Shown here: positions 44,944-54,928 of the stretch, piece by piece | How the letters are laid out: every line of letters starts with the position of its first letter | How positions within the stretch are numbered: position 1 is the first letter of the stretch | NCBI RefSeq assembly: GCF_900103345.1 | Contig: NZ_LT629702.1 | Span: 2,976,001 to 3,040,000 of the forward strand | Origin: Pseudomonas azotoformans | GTDB taxonomy: Bacteria > Pseudomonadota > Gammaproteobacteria > Pseudomonadales > Pseudomonadaceae | Length of the DNA stretch: 64,000 nucleotides | Direction of reading: 5' to 3' | The notes under the pieces: generated by a model | The model's input: the letters and a program-made list of their open reading frames with translations, nothing else | Databases searched by the model: none | Told to the model about the DNA's origin: nothing | Position numbers and translations under genes: made by a program

Positions 44944-46326
44944 ATGCTCGACGCCATTCGTTGGGATACCGATCTGATTCACCGCTACGACCTGGCGGGA
45001 CCGCGCTACACGTCCTACCCCACCGCCGTACAATTCGACAGCCAGGTCGGCACTTTCGACCTGCTCCACGCCCTGCGCGACAGCCGCAAGGCGGTGCGGC
45101 CACTGTCGCTGTATGTGCATGTGCCGTTCTGCGCGAACATCTGCTACTACTGCGCCTGCAACAAGGTCATCACCAAGGACCGTGGCCGCGCCCAGGCCTA
45201 CCTGCAACGCCTGGAGCAGGAAATACAGCTGGTGGCGTGCCACCTCGACCCCAGACAACCGGTGGAACAGCTGCACTTCGGCGGCGGCACCCCGACGTTT
45301 CTCAGCCACGACGAATTGCGCCAGGTGATGAGCTGCCTGCGCCAGCACTTCAATTTGCTGGATGACGATTCCGGTGACTACGGCATCGAGATCGACCCAC
45401 GCGAAGCGGATTGGGCCACCATGGGCCTGCTGCGCGAGCTGGGTTTCAACCGCGTGAGTATCGGCCTGCAAGACCTCGACCCCGAGGTGCAACGGGCGGT
45501 CAACCGCCTGCAAAGCCTGGAAGAAACCCGCGCGGTGATCGATGCGGCACGCACCCTGCAATTTCGCTCGATCAATATCGACCTGATCTACGGCCTGCCC
45601 AAGCAAACGCCGATCAACTTCGCACGCACCGTGGAAGAGGTAATCAGGCTGCAGCCCGACCGCTTGTCGGTGTTCAACTACGCCCACCTGCCGGAACGCT
45701 TCATGCCCCAGCGGCGCATCAACACCGATGAACTGCCGTCCCCGGCCTCAAAGCTGTTGATGCTGCAAACCACCATCGAGCAACTGACCCAGGCCGGCTA
45801 CCGCTACATCGGCATGGATCACTTCGCCCTGCCCGACGACGAACTGGCCATCGCCCAGGAAGAAGGCACCCTGCAGCGCAATTTCCAGGGCTATACCACC
45901 CACGGCCATTGCGACTTGATCGGGCTTGGTGTGTCGGCGATCAGCCAGATTGGCGACCTGTACTGCCAGAACAGCAGCGACCTCAACGCCTACCAGAACA
46001 CCCTGGCCGGCGCACAACTGGCCACCAGTCGCGGCCTGGTCTGCACCACGGACGACCGGTTGCGCCGGGAAGTAATTCAGCAATTGATCTGCAATTTCAG
46101 CCTGGACTTCGACAAGATCGAGCAGGCGTTCACCATTGATTTTCGCGGATATTTTTCCGAGATCTGGCCGCAACTGGAGGCCATGGCCGAGGATGGCCTG
46201 ATCGAACTCGACGCCCAGGCCATTCGTGTACTGCCTGCCGGGCGCCTGCTGGTGCGTTCGGTGTGCATGGTGTTCGATGCCTACCTGGAGCACCAGAACC
46301 GGCAGCGGTTTTCACGGGTGATCTGA
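44944..46326 (+). CDS. hemN: oxygen-independent coproporphyrinogen III oxidase
   Basis: A 460-residue radical-SAM enzyme. The cluster motif C-x3-C-x2-C is in FCANICYYCAC (about residues 62-70), and GGGTPTFLS (about 113-121) is the SAM-binding region. It decarboxylates coproporphyrinogen III to protoporphyrinogen IX without oxygen, supplying haem for the cbb3 oxidases at low oxygen. The N-terminus (IRWDTDLIHRYDLAGPRYTSYPT) matches HemN proper rather than HemW. It is driven by the perfect Anr box upstream and lies two genes before anr. Confidence 0.95.
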   Translation: MLDAIRWDTDLIHRYDLAGPRYTSYPTAVQFDSQVGTFDLLHALRDSRKAVRPLSLYVHVPFCANICYYCACNKVITKDRGRAQAYLQRLEQEIQLVACHLDPRQPVEQLHFGGGTPTFLSHDELRQVMSCLRQHFNLLDDDSGDYGIEIDPREADWATMGLLRELGFNRVSIGLQDLDPEVQRAVNRLQSLEETRAVIDAARTLQFRSINIDLIYGLPKQTPINFARTVEEVIRLQPDRLSVFNYAHLPERFMPQRRINTDELPSPASKLLMLQTTIEQLTQAGYRYIGMDHFALPDDELAIAQEEGTLQRNFQGYTTHGHCDLIGLGVSAISQIGDLYCQNSSDLNAYQNTLAGAQLATSRGLVCTTDDRLRREVIQQLICNFSLDFDKIEQAFTIDFRGYFSEIWPQLEAMAEDGLIELDAQAIRVLPAGRLLVRSVCMVFDAYLEHQNRQRFSRVI

Positions 46327-46333
46327 CCCCCCC

Positions 46334-46831
46334 CTACGCCATAGCGAGGGAGCCAGCCTTCAACGCGTCTTCTCCGCTGAGGCCTTTCATGGCCTTGGCC
46401 AGGGAGGTTTGGGCAGTCACCAGGCTCGCCTGCAACTGGGCGAGTGCCCCTTGCAGATTGCTGACCTTGATCCGCGCCTCGTCGGGGCTGAGGCTCTTGT
46501 CCGCCATCACGGCTTGCAGTTCGGCCTGCTTCTCGGCGATCTGCTGCTTGATCTTGCGAATCATCTTGAGGACCTGCTGGACACTGTCCGGCAGACCGCT
46601 GTCTTCGATGTCCTTATTGGGTTTCTTGGCCTCGGTCAGGGCTTTCAAGGCAGCACCGGAAAAGGTCACCTTCACCCCCTCCTCGTCCTTTTTCTCCCGC
46701 AACGGCGCTTCAGTAGCGTCCTTGAGCTCTTTGGCAGCCTTGGCGAGCTTGGCCTCTGCCACCAGGTCTTTCGGCTCCGCGAAGGACTGCACCTGAACGC
46801 TTGCAGAGTTCATTGCACCGATGGAAATCAT
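46334..46831 (-). CDS. hypothetical protein, helical and coiled-coil-prone
   Basis: A 165-residue soluble protein. It is Ala/Lys/Glu/Gln-rich, with a long predicted coiled coil over about residues 92-150 (VLKMIRKIKQQIAEKQAELQAV...). No signal peptide or membrane helix. The ATG with GGAGG at 8 bases was chosen over a longer frame. It lies between the convergent hemN and the divergent anr genes. Similar small proteins sit beside anr in other pseudomonads, but their function is unknown to me. Confidence 0.7.
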   Translation of the reverse strand: MISIGAMNSASVQVQSFAEPKDLVAEAKLAKAAKELKDATEAPLREKKDEEGVKVTFSGAALKALTEAKKPNKDIEDSGLPDSVQQVLKMIRKIKQQIAEKQAELQAVMADKSLSPDEARIKVSNLQGALAQLQASLVTAQTSLAKAMKGLSGEDALKAGSLAMA

Positions 46832-46986
46832 GAATCGAGCCTCCAAGCTCAAGGGTTCGTAACTTTGTATCGGCGGCGACACAAAATTCTTTATACCGTT
46901 GCTGGTTTTTTGTACACGCTGGCCTCACCGCCCCCCAGTGCGTTACCCTTACGTCTTATGTGTGTTTTCCCACAAGGATTTAAGAA

Positions 46987-47721
46987 ATGTCCGAGCCAGT
47001 TAAACTGCGCGCTCACAGCCAGGCTCATTGCAAGGATTGCAGCCTGGCCCCCCTCTGCTTGCCACTTTCGTTGAATCTGGAAGACATGGATGCGCTGGAC
47101 GAGATCGTTAAACGTGGTCGCCCGCTGAAAAAAGGCGAGTTCCTGTTTCGCCAGGGCGACAAGTTCGATTCCGTTTATGCAGTACGTTCGGGTGCATTGA
47201 AGACGTTCAGCCTGAGCGACAGCGGCGAAGAACAGATCACCGGTTTCCACCTGCCCAGCGAACTGGTGGGCTTGTCGGGCATGGACACCGAGATCCACCC
47301 GGTGTCGGCCCAGGCGCTGGAGACTACCTCCGTCTGCGAAATTCCCTTCGAACGCCTGGACGAACTGGCCCTGCAACTGCCGCAACTGCGCCGCCAGTTG
47401 ATGCGCGTGATGAGTCGCGAGATCCGTGACGACCAGCAAATGATGCTGCTGTTGTCGAAGAAAACCGCCGACGAACGCATTGCGACTTTCCTGGTCAACC
47501 TGTCGGCGCGGTTCCGTGCCCGTGGGTTCTCGGCCAACCAGTTCCGCCTGAGCATGTCGCGCAACGAAATCGGCAACTACCTGGGCCTGGCGGTGGAAAC
47601 CGTGTCCCGCGTGTTTACCCGTTTCCAGCAGAACGAGCTGATCGCCGCCGAAGGCAAGGAAGTGCATATCCTCGACCCGATCCAGTTGTGCGCGCTGGCC
47701 GGTGGTTCCCTGGAAGGTTGA
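46987..47721 (+). CDS. anr: oxygen-sensing transcriptional regulator Anr (FNR family)
   Basis: A 244-residue CRP/FNR regulator. The N-terminal cysteines [11 protein letters not shown] (about residues 15-25) together with the later Cys in TTSVCEIPF (about 118) form the 4Fe-4S oxygen sensor. A cyclic-nucleotide-like domain and dimer helix follow, with a C-terminal [26 protein letters not shown] (about 190-212) whose E-x3-SR pattern reads TTGAT half-sites. It should activate hemN, cco2 and probably ccoG and cco1 in this window when oxygen is low. AAGGA precedes the ATG. Confidence 0.96.
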   Translation: MSEPVKLRAHSQAHCKDCSLAPLCLPLSLNLEDMDALDEIVKRGRPLKKGEFLFRQGDKFDSVYAVRSGALKTFSLSDSGEEQITGFHLPSELVGLSGMDTEIHPVSAQALETTSVCEIPFERLDELALQLPQLRRQLMRVMSREIRDDQQMMLLLSKKTADERIATFLVNLSARFRARGFSANQFRLSMSRNEIGNYLGLAVETVSRVFTRFQQNELIAAEGKEVHILDPIQLCALAGGSLEG

Positions 47722-47801
47722 CGCAGACACTTGCGGCCGCGCCAACCGGCGAGGCCGCAGGTATACTTCGAGTCCGTTTCCAGCCCCAGGACTCTTCGAC
47801 G

Positions 47802-48350
47802 ATGACCTTCGATTCGTTCGACATCAAATCCCTGATCCGTCCCGTCATCGACTTCCCCAAGCCGGGGGTGATCTTTCGTGACATCACGCCGCTGTTCCAA
47901 TCGCCCCGAGCCCTGCGCCTGGTGGCCGATACCTTTGCCCAGCGCTACGTCGAGACCGACTTCACCCATATCGGCGCCATGGATGCACGGGGTTTCCTGA
48001 TCGGTTCGATCATCGCCTACCAACTGAACAAACCGCTGATCCTGTTCCGCAAGCAGGGCAAGCTGCCCGCTGACGTGCTGGCCGAGGGCTACCAGACCGA
48101 GTACGGCGAGGCCTTCCTGGAAGTGCACGCCGACAGCCTGTGCGAAGGCGACTCGGTGTTGATGTTCGATGACCTGATCGCCACCGGCGGCACCCTGATC
48201 GCAGCGGCGAACCTGGTACGCCGCATGGGCGCGAAGATCTTCGAGGCAGCGGCGATCATTGATTTGCCGGAGCTGGGTGGGTCGCAACGTTTGGAAGATA
48301 TGGGGATTCCAACGTTCTGCCTGACGCAGTTTGCGCTGAGTGAACAATAA
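47802..48350 (+). CDS. apt: adenine phosphoribosyltransferase
   Basis: A 182-residue cytosolic purine-salvage enzyme converting adenine and PRPP to [17 protein letters not shown] (about residues 19-32), GAMDARGF and the PRPP loop [14 protein letters not shown] (about 123-136) are diagnostic. The ATG at [15 protein letters not shown] was chosen on family length. It lies 80 bases after anr on the same strand. Confidence 0.95.
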   Translation: MTFDSFDIKSLIRPVIDFPKPGVIFRDITPLFQSPRALRLVADTFAQRYVETDFTHIGAMDARGFLIGSIIAYQLNKPLILFRKQGKLPADVLAEGYQTEYGEAFLEVHADSLCEGDSVLMFDDLIATGGTLIAAANLVRRMGAKIFEAAAIIDLPELGGSQRLEDMGIPTFCLTQFALSEQ

Positions 48351-48368
48351 CGGTTGCCTGGGCTGACG

Positions 48369-48443
48369 CCATCGGGGGCAAGCCCCCTCCCACACTTGAC
48401 CGGTTCACAGATCAAAATGTGGGAGGGGGCTTGCCCCCGATGA
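48369..48443. repeat. paired REP element (REPIN)
   Basis: CCATCGGGGGCAAGCCCCCTCCCACA and its inverted copy with a short spacer, between convergent apt and the acyl-CoA dehydrogenase gene. Confidence 0.88.
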
Positions 48444-48464
48444 GGCGCTGAAAGGCACTCAAGA

Positions 48465-49613
48465 TCAGAAGCCCATCTGCTTACTGATGATTTCATTCAT
48501 CACCTCGCGGGTGCCGCCGCCGATGGAGAGGATGCGGTTGTCGCGATACAGCCGCTCCACCAGGCTGCCACGCATATAACCCTGGCCCCCGAGGATCTGC
48601 ACCGCGTCATAGGTGACGCGGTCGGCGGTGTCGGTGGCGAGGTTCTTGGCCATGGATATCTCTTTGATCACGCTGATACCGGCGGCCATCTTTGCGGCCT
48701 GCCGATAAGTGAATTCCCGAGAGACCTCCACGGCGGTGGCCATTTCTGCCAGCCGGTGCTTGATCACCTGGAATTTGCCGATGGGTTTGCCGAAGGCCTC
48801 GCGCTCGGCAGCCCATTTGAGGCTTTCCTCCAGGGCCAGTTGCGCGGTCATGTTGGCCATGAGCGCCAGGGCCAGGCGCTCGCTCTGGAAGTTGCCCATG
48901 ATGCAGGCAAAGCCCATGTTTTCGGCGCCGATCAGGTTGCCTACGGGCACCCGGCAATCGTCGAAGAACAATTCAGCCGTGTCCGACGCCCACCAGCCCA
49001 TTTTCTTCAGGGGCTGGCCGACGGTAAAACCGGGAGTGCCTTTTTCGATCAACAGCAGGCTGATCCCGGCAAAGCCCGGCCCGCCGGTACGGACGGCGAC
49101 AGTGTAGAAATCGGCGCGGATGCCGCTGGTAATGAAGGTCTTGCTGCCGCTGACGCGATAATGGTCACCGTCGCGAACGGCGCGGGTCTGCAGGCTGGCC
49201 ACATCGGAACCACCGCCCGGTTCTGTGACTGCCAGCGCGATGATCTTCTCGCCCGACAGCACCTGTGGCGCGACGCGCTCACGCACGTCCGGCCGCGCCC
49301 ATTTGACGACGGGCGGCAAGCCGATATCCAGCGAGCCCAACCCCGCAACTACGCCGCCAGAACCGCAGCGCATCAACTCTTCGCTGGCGGCCACCTTGGC
49401 GAACAGATCACCTTCATGGCTACCACCGAGGACTTCGGGATAACCGATGCCAAGGATGCCCGCCGCACCCGCCTTGAGGTACAACTCCCGGGGAAAGCTT
49501 TCCGCCTCTTCCCATTGCTCGATACCCGGCAGCATCTCGCGCTCGACAAAGCGACGCACGCTGTCGCGGACCAATTGGTGGCTGGGGTCGAAGTAGTCCT
49601 GATAGGCAGACAT
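48465..49613 (-). CDS. acyl-CoA dehydrogenase
   Basis: A 382-residue flavoenzyme of the medium-chain acyl-CoA dehydrogenase fold. ALAVTEPGGGSDVASLQTRA (about residues 122-141) binds FAD, GSKTFITSG follows, and QILGGQGYMRGSLVERLYRD (about 342-361) holds the C-terminal family block. It oxidises an acyl-CoA, probably branched or unsaturated, passing electrons to ETF. GGAG lies 7 bases before the ATG. The promoter contains a TetR-type dyad at 49646. The same gene position next to recR is seen in P. aeruginosa. Confidence 0.92.
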   Translation of the reverse strand: MSAYQDYFDPSHQLVRDSVRRFVEREMLPGIEQWEEAESFPRELYLKAGAAGILGIGYPEVLGGSHEGDLFAKVAASEELMRCGSGGVVAGLGSLDIGLPPVVKWARPDVRERVAPQVLSGEKIIALAVTEPGGGSDVASLQTRAVRDGDHYRVSGSKTFITSGIRADFYTVAVRTGGPGFAGISLLLIEKGTPGFTVGQPLKKMGWWASDTAELFFDDCRVPVGNLIGAENMGFACIMGNFQSERLALALMANMTAQLALEESLKWAAEREAFGKPIGKFQVIKHRLAEMATAVEVSREFTYRQAAKMAAGISVIKEISMAKNLATDTADRVTYDAVQILGGQGYMRGSLVERLYRDNRILSIGGGTREVMNEIISKQMGF

Positions 49614-49645
49614 CGGCAAGCTCCACGGTGAGGTGGAGCGAAATT

Positions 49646-49663
49646 ACCAAGCGCTTGCTTGGT
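49646..49663 (-). promoter_or_regulatory. operator-like dyad upstream of the acyl-CoA dehydrogenase gene
   Basis: ACCAAGC-N4-GCTTGGT, a 7-bp perfect dyad, lies 33 bases before the ATG. The layout resembles operators of TetR-type regulators that respond to acyl-CoA. It is in the 65-base gap after recR. No regulator gene adjoins. Confidence 0.5.
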
Positions 49664-49678
49664 TATCAAGCCGTGCCG

Positions 49679-50281
49679 TCAGAGGGCGATCGGTTTGCGG
49701 CCGGCAAACGAATGCGCCAGCGTGCCACCATCGACCAATTCCAACTCGCCACCCAGCGGCACGCCATGGGCAATGCGCGAGGTGATCAGGCCTTTGTTGG
49801 TCAGCAGTTGGGCAATGTAATGCGCGGTTGCCTCGCCTTCCACCGTCGGGTTGGTGGCCAGGATCACTTCGGTGAAGGTGCCCTGCTCTTCGATGCGCGC
49901 CACCAGTTGCGGAATGCCGATGGCTTCCGGGCCCAGGCCGTCGAGGGGCGACAGGTGGCCCTTGAGCACAAAATAGCGCCCGCGATAGCCAGTCTGCTCC
50001 ACCGCGTACACGTCCATTGGTCCCTCCACGACGCACAGCAAAGTGTCGTCGCGACGCGGGTCGGCGCATTGCGGGCAGAGTTCTTCCTCGGTGAGGGTGC
50101 GGCACTGGCGACAGTGACCAACGCCGGTCATGGCCTGGCTCAAGGCCTGGGCCAACCGGGTGCCGCCGCTGCGATCACGCTCCAGCAGTTGCAGCGCCAT
50201 ACGCTGGGCGGTTTTCTGGCCGACACCCGGCAATGTACGCAGGGCGTCGATCAGTTGGCGAATCAGGGGGCTGAAGCTCAT
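49679..50281 (-). CDS. recR: recombination mediator RecR
   Basis: A 200-residue protein, normal length. N-terminal HhH ([20 protein letters not shown]), the zinc finger C-x2-C-x8-C-x2-C ([16 protein letters not shown], about residues 57-72), then a TOPRIM domain ([17 protein letters not shown], about 80-96) and a Walker-like tail. With RecFO it loads RecA at gaps. The start [10 protein letters not shown] was chosen by family length. It lies downstream of dnaX and ybaB, though an oxidoreductase gene intervenes here. Confidence 0.95.
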   Translation of the reverse strand: MSFSPLIRQLIDALRTLPGVGQKTAQRMALQLLERDRSGGTRLAQALSQAMTGVGHCRQCRTLTEEELCPQCADPRRDDTLLCVVEGPMDVYAVEQTGYRGRYFVLKGHLSPLDGLGPEAIGIPQLVARIEEQGTFTEVILATNPTVEGEATAHYIAQLLTNKGLITSRIAHGVPLGGELELVDGGTLAHSFAGRKPIAL

Positions 50282-50347
50282 GGGCGAAGGGTCCGACAAA
50301 ACAACGAGACGCGGTTTATACCCGCGCCCCGGATTAGCGTCAAATAC

Positions 50348-51382
50348 TCAATCCTGCGCGACGCGTACCACCAACTTGCCGAAATTGCGCCCTTCCAGCA
50401 AACCGATAAAGGCCTCGGGCGCCTGCTCCAGGCCATCGACCACGTCCTCGCGGAACTTTATCTTGCCGTCGCGCACCCACGGCGCCATGGCGCTGAGGAA
50501 TTCAGGCTGGCGGTCACCGTAGTCATCGAACACGATAAAGCCCTGGATGCGTACGCGCTTGGTCAACAAGGTACGTTGCAGCGCTGGCAAACGATCAGGC
50601 CCGCTGGGCGCTTCATGGGCGTTGTAGCCGGCGATCAGCCCGCACAACGGGATGCGCGCCTTGGGGTTCAACAGCGGCACCACCGCATCGAACACCTTGC
50701 CACCGACGTTTTCAAAATAGATATCGACGCCCTTGAAGCACGCCTGCGCCAGGTCATCGGCAAAGGTCACGCTCTTATGGTCGATGCAGGCATCAAAGCC
50801 CAGTTCGTCCATCACATAGCGGCACTTGTCTGCGCCTCCCGCAATCCCGACCACACGCAAGCCCTTGAGCTTGGCCACCTGCCCCACCACCGAGCCCACC
50901 GCGCCGGACGCGGCCGCCACCACCAGGGTCTCCCCGGCCTTGGGCTGGCCGATGTCCATCAGGCCCATGTAGGCGGTCATGCCTGGCATGCCGAGCACAC
51001 CCAGGGCCATCGACGGGCTGGCCAGGCCCTTGGGCACTGGCATCAGGTTGCGACCATCGGAAATGCTGTGGCTCTGCCAACCGGTAGCACCAACCACCAG
51101 GTCGCCTACTTCGAATTTCGGATTACGCGACTGCTCGATACGGCTGACAGCGCCACCGGTCATCACTTCGTCGATTTCCACCGGCGCCGCGTAGGACGGA
51201 GCGTCGCTCATGCGCCCACGCATGTAGGGGTCGAGGGACAGGTACAGGGTTTTCAGCAGGACCTGACCGTCTGCCAGTTCCGGCAGGTTCACCCGCTCCA
51301 GGCGGAAGTTTTCCGGGGTGGGTGCGCCCTGGGGGCGTGAGACCAGGACGATGCGCTGGTTCAGGGTCGGTTCTTGAGGCAT
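50348..51382 (-). CDS. NADP-dependent MDR oxidoreductase (CurA/leukotriene reductase-like)
   Basis: A 344-residue zinc-free medium-chain reductase. The nucleotide-binding block AASGAVGSVVGQVAKLKGLRVVGIAGG (about residues 153-179) and VDIYFENVGGKVFDAVVPLL (about 217-236) are typical of the 2-alkenal/curcumin reductase group; no structural zinc cysteines are seen. It reduces the double bond of alpha,beta-unsaturated carbonyls with NADPH. AAGGAG precedes the ATG. It lies between recR and ybaB, which are usually adjacent, so it is an insertion into that group. Confidence 0.9.
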   Translation of the reverse strand: MPQEPTLNQRIVLVSRPQGAPTPENFRLERVNLPELADGQVLLKTLYLSLDPYMRGRMSDAPSYAAPVEIDEVMTGGAVSRIEQSRNPKFEVGDLVVGATGWQSHSISDGRNLMPVPKGLASPSMALGVLGMPGMTAYMGLMDIGQPKAGETLVVAAASGAVGSVVGQVAKLKGLRVVGIAGGADKCRYVMDELGFDACIDHKSVTFADDLAQACFKGVDIYFENVGGKVFDAVVPLLNPKARIPLCGLIAGYNAHEAPSGPDRLPALQRTLLTKRVRIQGFIVFDDYGDRQPEFLSAMAPWVRDGKIKFREDVVDGLEQAPEAFIGLLEGRNFGKLVVRVAQD

Positions 51383-51451
51383 GAAGGGGCTCCTTTATCG
51401 AATGCATCGGTATAGGGTGCAGACCATGCGTGGCGTGCCAGGGTTCATATT

Positions 51452-51501
51452 GGACGCGGAGCGTCGGGGGCGGCATTCCCACGCAGAGCGTGGGAACGAT
51501 C
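51452..51501. repeat. short intergenic palindromic repeat (CATTCCCACGC type)
   Basis: GGACGCGGAGCGTC followed by CATTCCCACGC-AGA-GCGTGGGAACGAT. The same sequence family recurs at 62994-63105. It is distinct from the REPIN families elsewhere in the window. Confidence 0.75.
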
Positions 51502-51520
51502 AGCCTGCTCGCCACAACAC

Positions 51521-51551
51521 AAACAAAAATGCCAGGCACGAGGCCTGGCAT
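51521..51551 (-). terminator. intrinsic terminator of the dnaX-ybaB unit
   Basis: On the minus strand ATGCCAGGC/GCCTGGCAT with a short loop is followed by TTTTTGTTTG, about 20 bases past the ybaB stop. Confidence 0.85.
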
Positions 51552-51569
51552 TGGAGTCTAGCTCGTCGA

Positions 51570-51908
51570 TCAGAACGGCAGCTTCATGCCCGGAGGCAGT
51601 TGCATACCAGCAGTGACGCCGCCCATTTTTTCCTGGCTGTTGGCTTCGATCTTGCGCACGGCGTCGTTGACGGCCGCGGCGAACAACGCCTCGAGCATTT
51701 CCAGGTCATCTTCACCCACGCCTGGCAGGACGCTTGGGTCGATGCTCACGCGCTTGATGTCGTGACGACCGGTCATCACCACGCTGACCATATCGCCACC
51801 GGCTTTACCGGTGACTTCGGCGTTGGCCAGTTCCTCCTGCATCTTGGCCATCTTTTCCTGCATCTGCTGCGCCTGCTTCATCAGGCCGGCCATGCCACCT
51901 TTCATCAT
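51570..51908 (-). CDS. ybaB: YbaB/EbfC nucleoid-associated protein
   Basis: A 112-residue DNA-binding protein of the tweezer-like homodimer family. [24 protein letters not shown] forms the N-terminal helix; [21 protein letters not shown] forms the central sheet. It coats DNA without strong sequence preference. GAGGTG lies 6 bases before the ATG. It is 43 bases downstream of dnaX, the usual dnaX-ybaB-recR order. Confidence 0.93.
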
Positions 51909-51951
51909 GGGAATCACCTCAAAAGTACGTGGATCAATAAGTAGCCCGGTT

Positions 51952-53991
51952 TTATGACGCCTGGGGCACCGGGGCTTCGACAGGTTCAATAGTATCGTGA
52001 CGGACGACCGCACCGAACTGTTGCATCATTTGCTGGATGAGCGGATCGGCATGGATCGAATCCTCGGCCTCACGCTGGCGGTTGATGCGCCGGCGGGTCG
52101 CGGCCTGGGCCGGGGTTTCCTGCTCAGGCTTGATCAGCTCGATGGCGATGGTCAACGTACGCTCATGGTACTGGTTCAGCGCATCGTTGAGACGACGCTG
52201 CTGGGTCGCATTGAACAGGGCGCTGTGGGCCGGGTCCAGGTGCAACAACCAGTGGTCGCCTTCAATGGAGATCAATGTGCAGTTGGCGGCGATGCTGCCG
52301 GTCATGCCGGAGATCGGCAGTTTGGGGAACAACTCCAGCCATTGCAGGGCCAGGCCAGTGGCCGGCGCCGCAGCGGGCTCCGCTTCGGGCTCGGGGGCCG
52401 GTTCGGCGGTGTGCTCGCTGGCCAGGTCGTCCAGGTAGCTGTAGGCCGAGTCCATGTCCGGCTCGATGTAATCTTCGTCCAGCGGCGGTTCGTCGTCGAG
52501 GTCGATGCCCGGCGTGGCGGCTTCCACCTGGGCCACGGTTGGCTCGGGGACGGGTGCAGAGACCCATTCGGGAGCATCCGGCACCACGCTGTCGGGAGTC
52601 GGCGTGGGCATCGGCGTCAGCTCTGGTTGCTCGCCGGTGGTTTCCAGCACGGGCTCCACGGCAGGCGCTTGCTCGGCCTCGACTTCAGCTTCGACCGGAT
52701 CATTCCAGGGCAGGTCGACGACGGGCTCGGGCTCGACAACCGGTTCCGGCTCGACCACTGGTGCAGCTGCCACAGGTTCGGGCACCGGTGCAGGTGCAGC
52801 AACCACTGGTGCGACCACTGCCGCGCCAGCCACTGGTTTGGCGGAATCAACTGTGGCCTGGCTGATCCCCACTGGCTTTAGCGGCTGTCTCGGCGCGTCT
52901 GCCGAATCGGCGGGCCGGAAGGCCAGCATTCGCAGCAACACCATTTCAAAGCCGCCGCGCGGGTCGGGTGCCAGGGGCAGGTCGCGGCGACCGATCAGGC
53001 CCATCTGGTAGTAGAACTGCACATCTTCGGCCGGCAGCGCCTGGGCCAGGGCGAGCACGCGGTCGCGGTCGCCATGGCCGTTGTCGACGCCTTCCGGCAG
53101 CGCCTGGGCGATGGCGACACGGTGCAGCACGTTGAGAATTTCCGAGAGCACGCCGTTCCAGTCCGGGCCTTGCTCCGACAGGTGGCGCACGGCCTCGAGC
53201 AACGCCTTGGCATCGCCTTCGATCAGCGCGTGCAGCACGTCGAAGACCTGGCCGTGGTCGAGGGTGCCGAGCATGGCGCGCACATCGGCGGCCATGACCT
53301 TGCCTTCACCAAAGGCAATGGCCTGGTCGGTGAGGCTCATGGCGTCACGCATCGAGCCATCGGCGGCGCGGCCGAGCAGCCACAGCGCGTCGTCTTCGAA
53401 CGGTACGTTCTCGACGCCCAGCACATGGGTCAAATGCTCGACCACCCGCTCGGGGGTCATGTTTTTCAGGGAGAACTGCAGGCACCGCGACAGAATCGTT
53501 GCAGGAAGTTTCTGCGGGTCGGTAGTGGCCAGGATGAATTTGACGTAGGGCGGCGGCTCTTCCAGGGTTTTCAACAGGGCGTTGAAGGAATGGCTGGACA
53601 GCATGTGCACTTCGTCGATCAGGTAGACCTTGAAGCGACCACGGCTGGGCGCGTACTGCACGTTGTCGAGCAGCTCGCGGGTGTCTTCGACCTTGGTGCG
53701 GCTCGCGGCGTCGATCTCGATCAGGTCGACGAAACGCCCTTCGTCGATTTCCTTGCACACCGAGCAGGTGCCGCAGGGCGTCGAAGTGATACCGGTTTCA
53801 CAGTTCAGGCATTTGGCGATGATGCGCGCAATGGTGGTCTTGCCCACCCCGCGGGTACCGGTGAACAGGTAGGCGTGGTGCAGCCGTTGGCTGTCCAAGG
53901 CATTGATCAGAGCCTTGAGCACATGGGTCTGGCCGACCATTTCGCGGAACGAGCGCGGACGCCATTTACGTGCAAGAACCTGATAACTCAT
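51952..53991 (-). CDS. dnaX: DNA polymerase III subunit gamma/tau
   Basis: A 679-residue clamp-loader ATPase. It begins [13 protein letters not shown]; Walker A is GTRGVGKTT (about residues 45-53), the zinc module is [19 protein letters not shown] (about 64-82), the DExx box is in [10 protein letters not shown] (about 121-130) and the sensor/SRC region is [13 protein letters not shown]. After domain III there is a long Pro/Ala/Glu/Val-rich linker (about 380-530), then tau-type C-terminal domains that bind DnaB and the polymerase. I saw no obvious E. coli-like A6 slippery site, so a short gamma form by frameshifting is not predicted. Confidence 0.95.
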
Positions 53992-54124
53992 CGAAAACCG
54001 TCGCAACTGGGAAGCGGAAGCCGGTAATGCTAGCGGAGCAAGGGGGAAATTGCATCCGGCACGCTCGCCTAATCTGACTAAGCTTGCCGGGTTGGCCCCA
54101 AAAAGGCCTGAACCCGGAGTGTGT

Positions 54125-54874
54125 ATGCGCGTAGTCCTGGGCGCTTTATGGATGATCACCACGGCTTGCCTGGCAGCGCCCGCACCGTTGCGTTTCTCGG
54201 TTTCCGACAGCTGGGCGATGCCCATGGTGCAATTGGACAGCGGCCGGCCCACCCAGGGCATTTTGTATGACCTGATGTTGAGCCTGGCTACCCAGGTCGG
54301 CAGGCCGGCCGAATTCCACGTGTTGGCACGGGCGCGTATCTCCAGCGCCATGGAGCATGGCGATATCGATGTGCGCTGTTATGTCACCCAGGCCTGGGTC
54401 GACGACGCGTCCGGTGATTACGTCTGGAGCGTGCCGTTGATGGTGCAGCGCAACCTGTTGGTCAGCACCCACATCCCCCCGAAGCCGGTACAACTGGACA
54501 CACTCGCGCCGCAGGCGATCGGCACCGTGCTCAACTACCGTTACGCGACCCTCGACCCGCTGTTCGCCAAAGGCCAACTCAGCCGCGACGATGCGCGCAG
54601 CGAAGAGCAGGTGCTGCACAAACTGGTGGCCGGGCGCTTCAAGTTTGCGGTGAGCAACGAATGGATACTCGACCGGTTCAACCAACGCCTGCCGGTCGGC
54701 AAACGGCTGCACAAGGTCGCGGTGATTGATGAGCAGCGCCTGGGTTGCATCGTGCGCAACGACCCGAATGTGCCGGTGCAGCAGATCCTGCGCACCTTGC
54801 TGCGCATGAAGCAGTCGGGCGAGATCGAGCAAATCATCCAGCTCTACACCGGTGAGACTCCTGACAGAAACTGA
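54125..54874 (+). CDS. periplasmic solute-binding-like protein (SBP_bac_3)
   Basis: A 249-residue exported protein. The signal peptide (RVVLGALWMITTACLAAPAP) is followed by a type 3 solute-binding fold: PLRFSVSDSWAMP, then GILYDLMLSLATQVGRPAEF. EHGDIDVRCYVTQAW and VAGRFKFAVSNEWILDRF fit domain crossovers. GGAG lies 5 bases before the ATG. No ABC permease or ATPase adjoins, so it may be an orphan receptor or an amino-acid-binding protein of unknown partner. Divergent from dnaX. Confidence 0.82.
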   Translation: MRVVLGALWMITTACLAAPAPLRFSVSDSWAMPMVQLDSGRPTQGILYDLMLSLATQVGRPAEFHVLARARISSAMEHGDIDVRCYVTQAWVDDASGDYVWSVPLMVQRNLLVSTHIPPKPVQLDTLAPQAIGTVLNYRYATLDPLFAKGQLSRDDARSEEQVLHKLVAGRFKFAVSNEWILDRFNQRLPVGKRLHKVAVIDEQRLGCIVRNDPNVPVQQILRTLLRMKQSGEIEQIIQLYTGETPDRN

Positions 54875-54928
54875 CAATGCAGCCTTATAGACTGGGCGCC
54901 ATCAAACACGCCGTCCCAAGGAGCCTGC

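Noticed and set aside
48369..48443. REPIN repeats considered as a CRISPR array
   Set aside because: Only two inverted arms with one spacer; CRISPR needs several direct repeats with regular unique spacers. None exists in the window.
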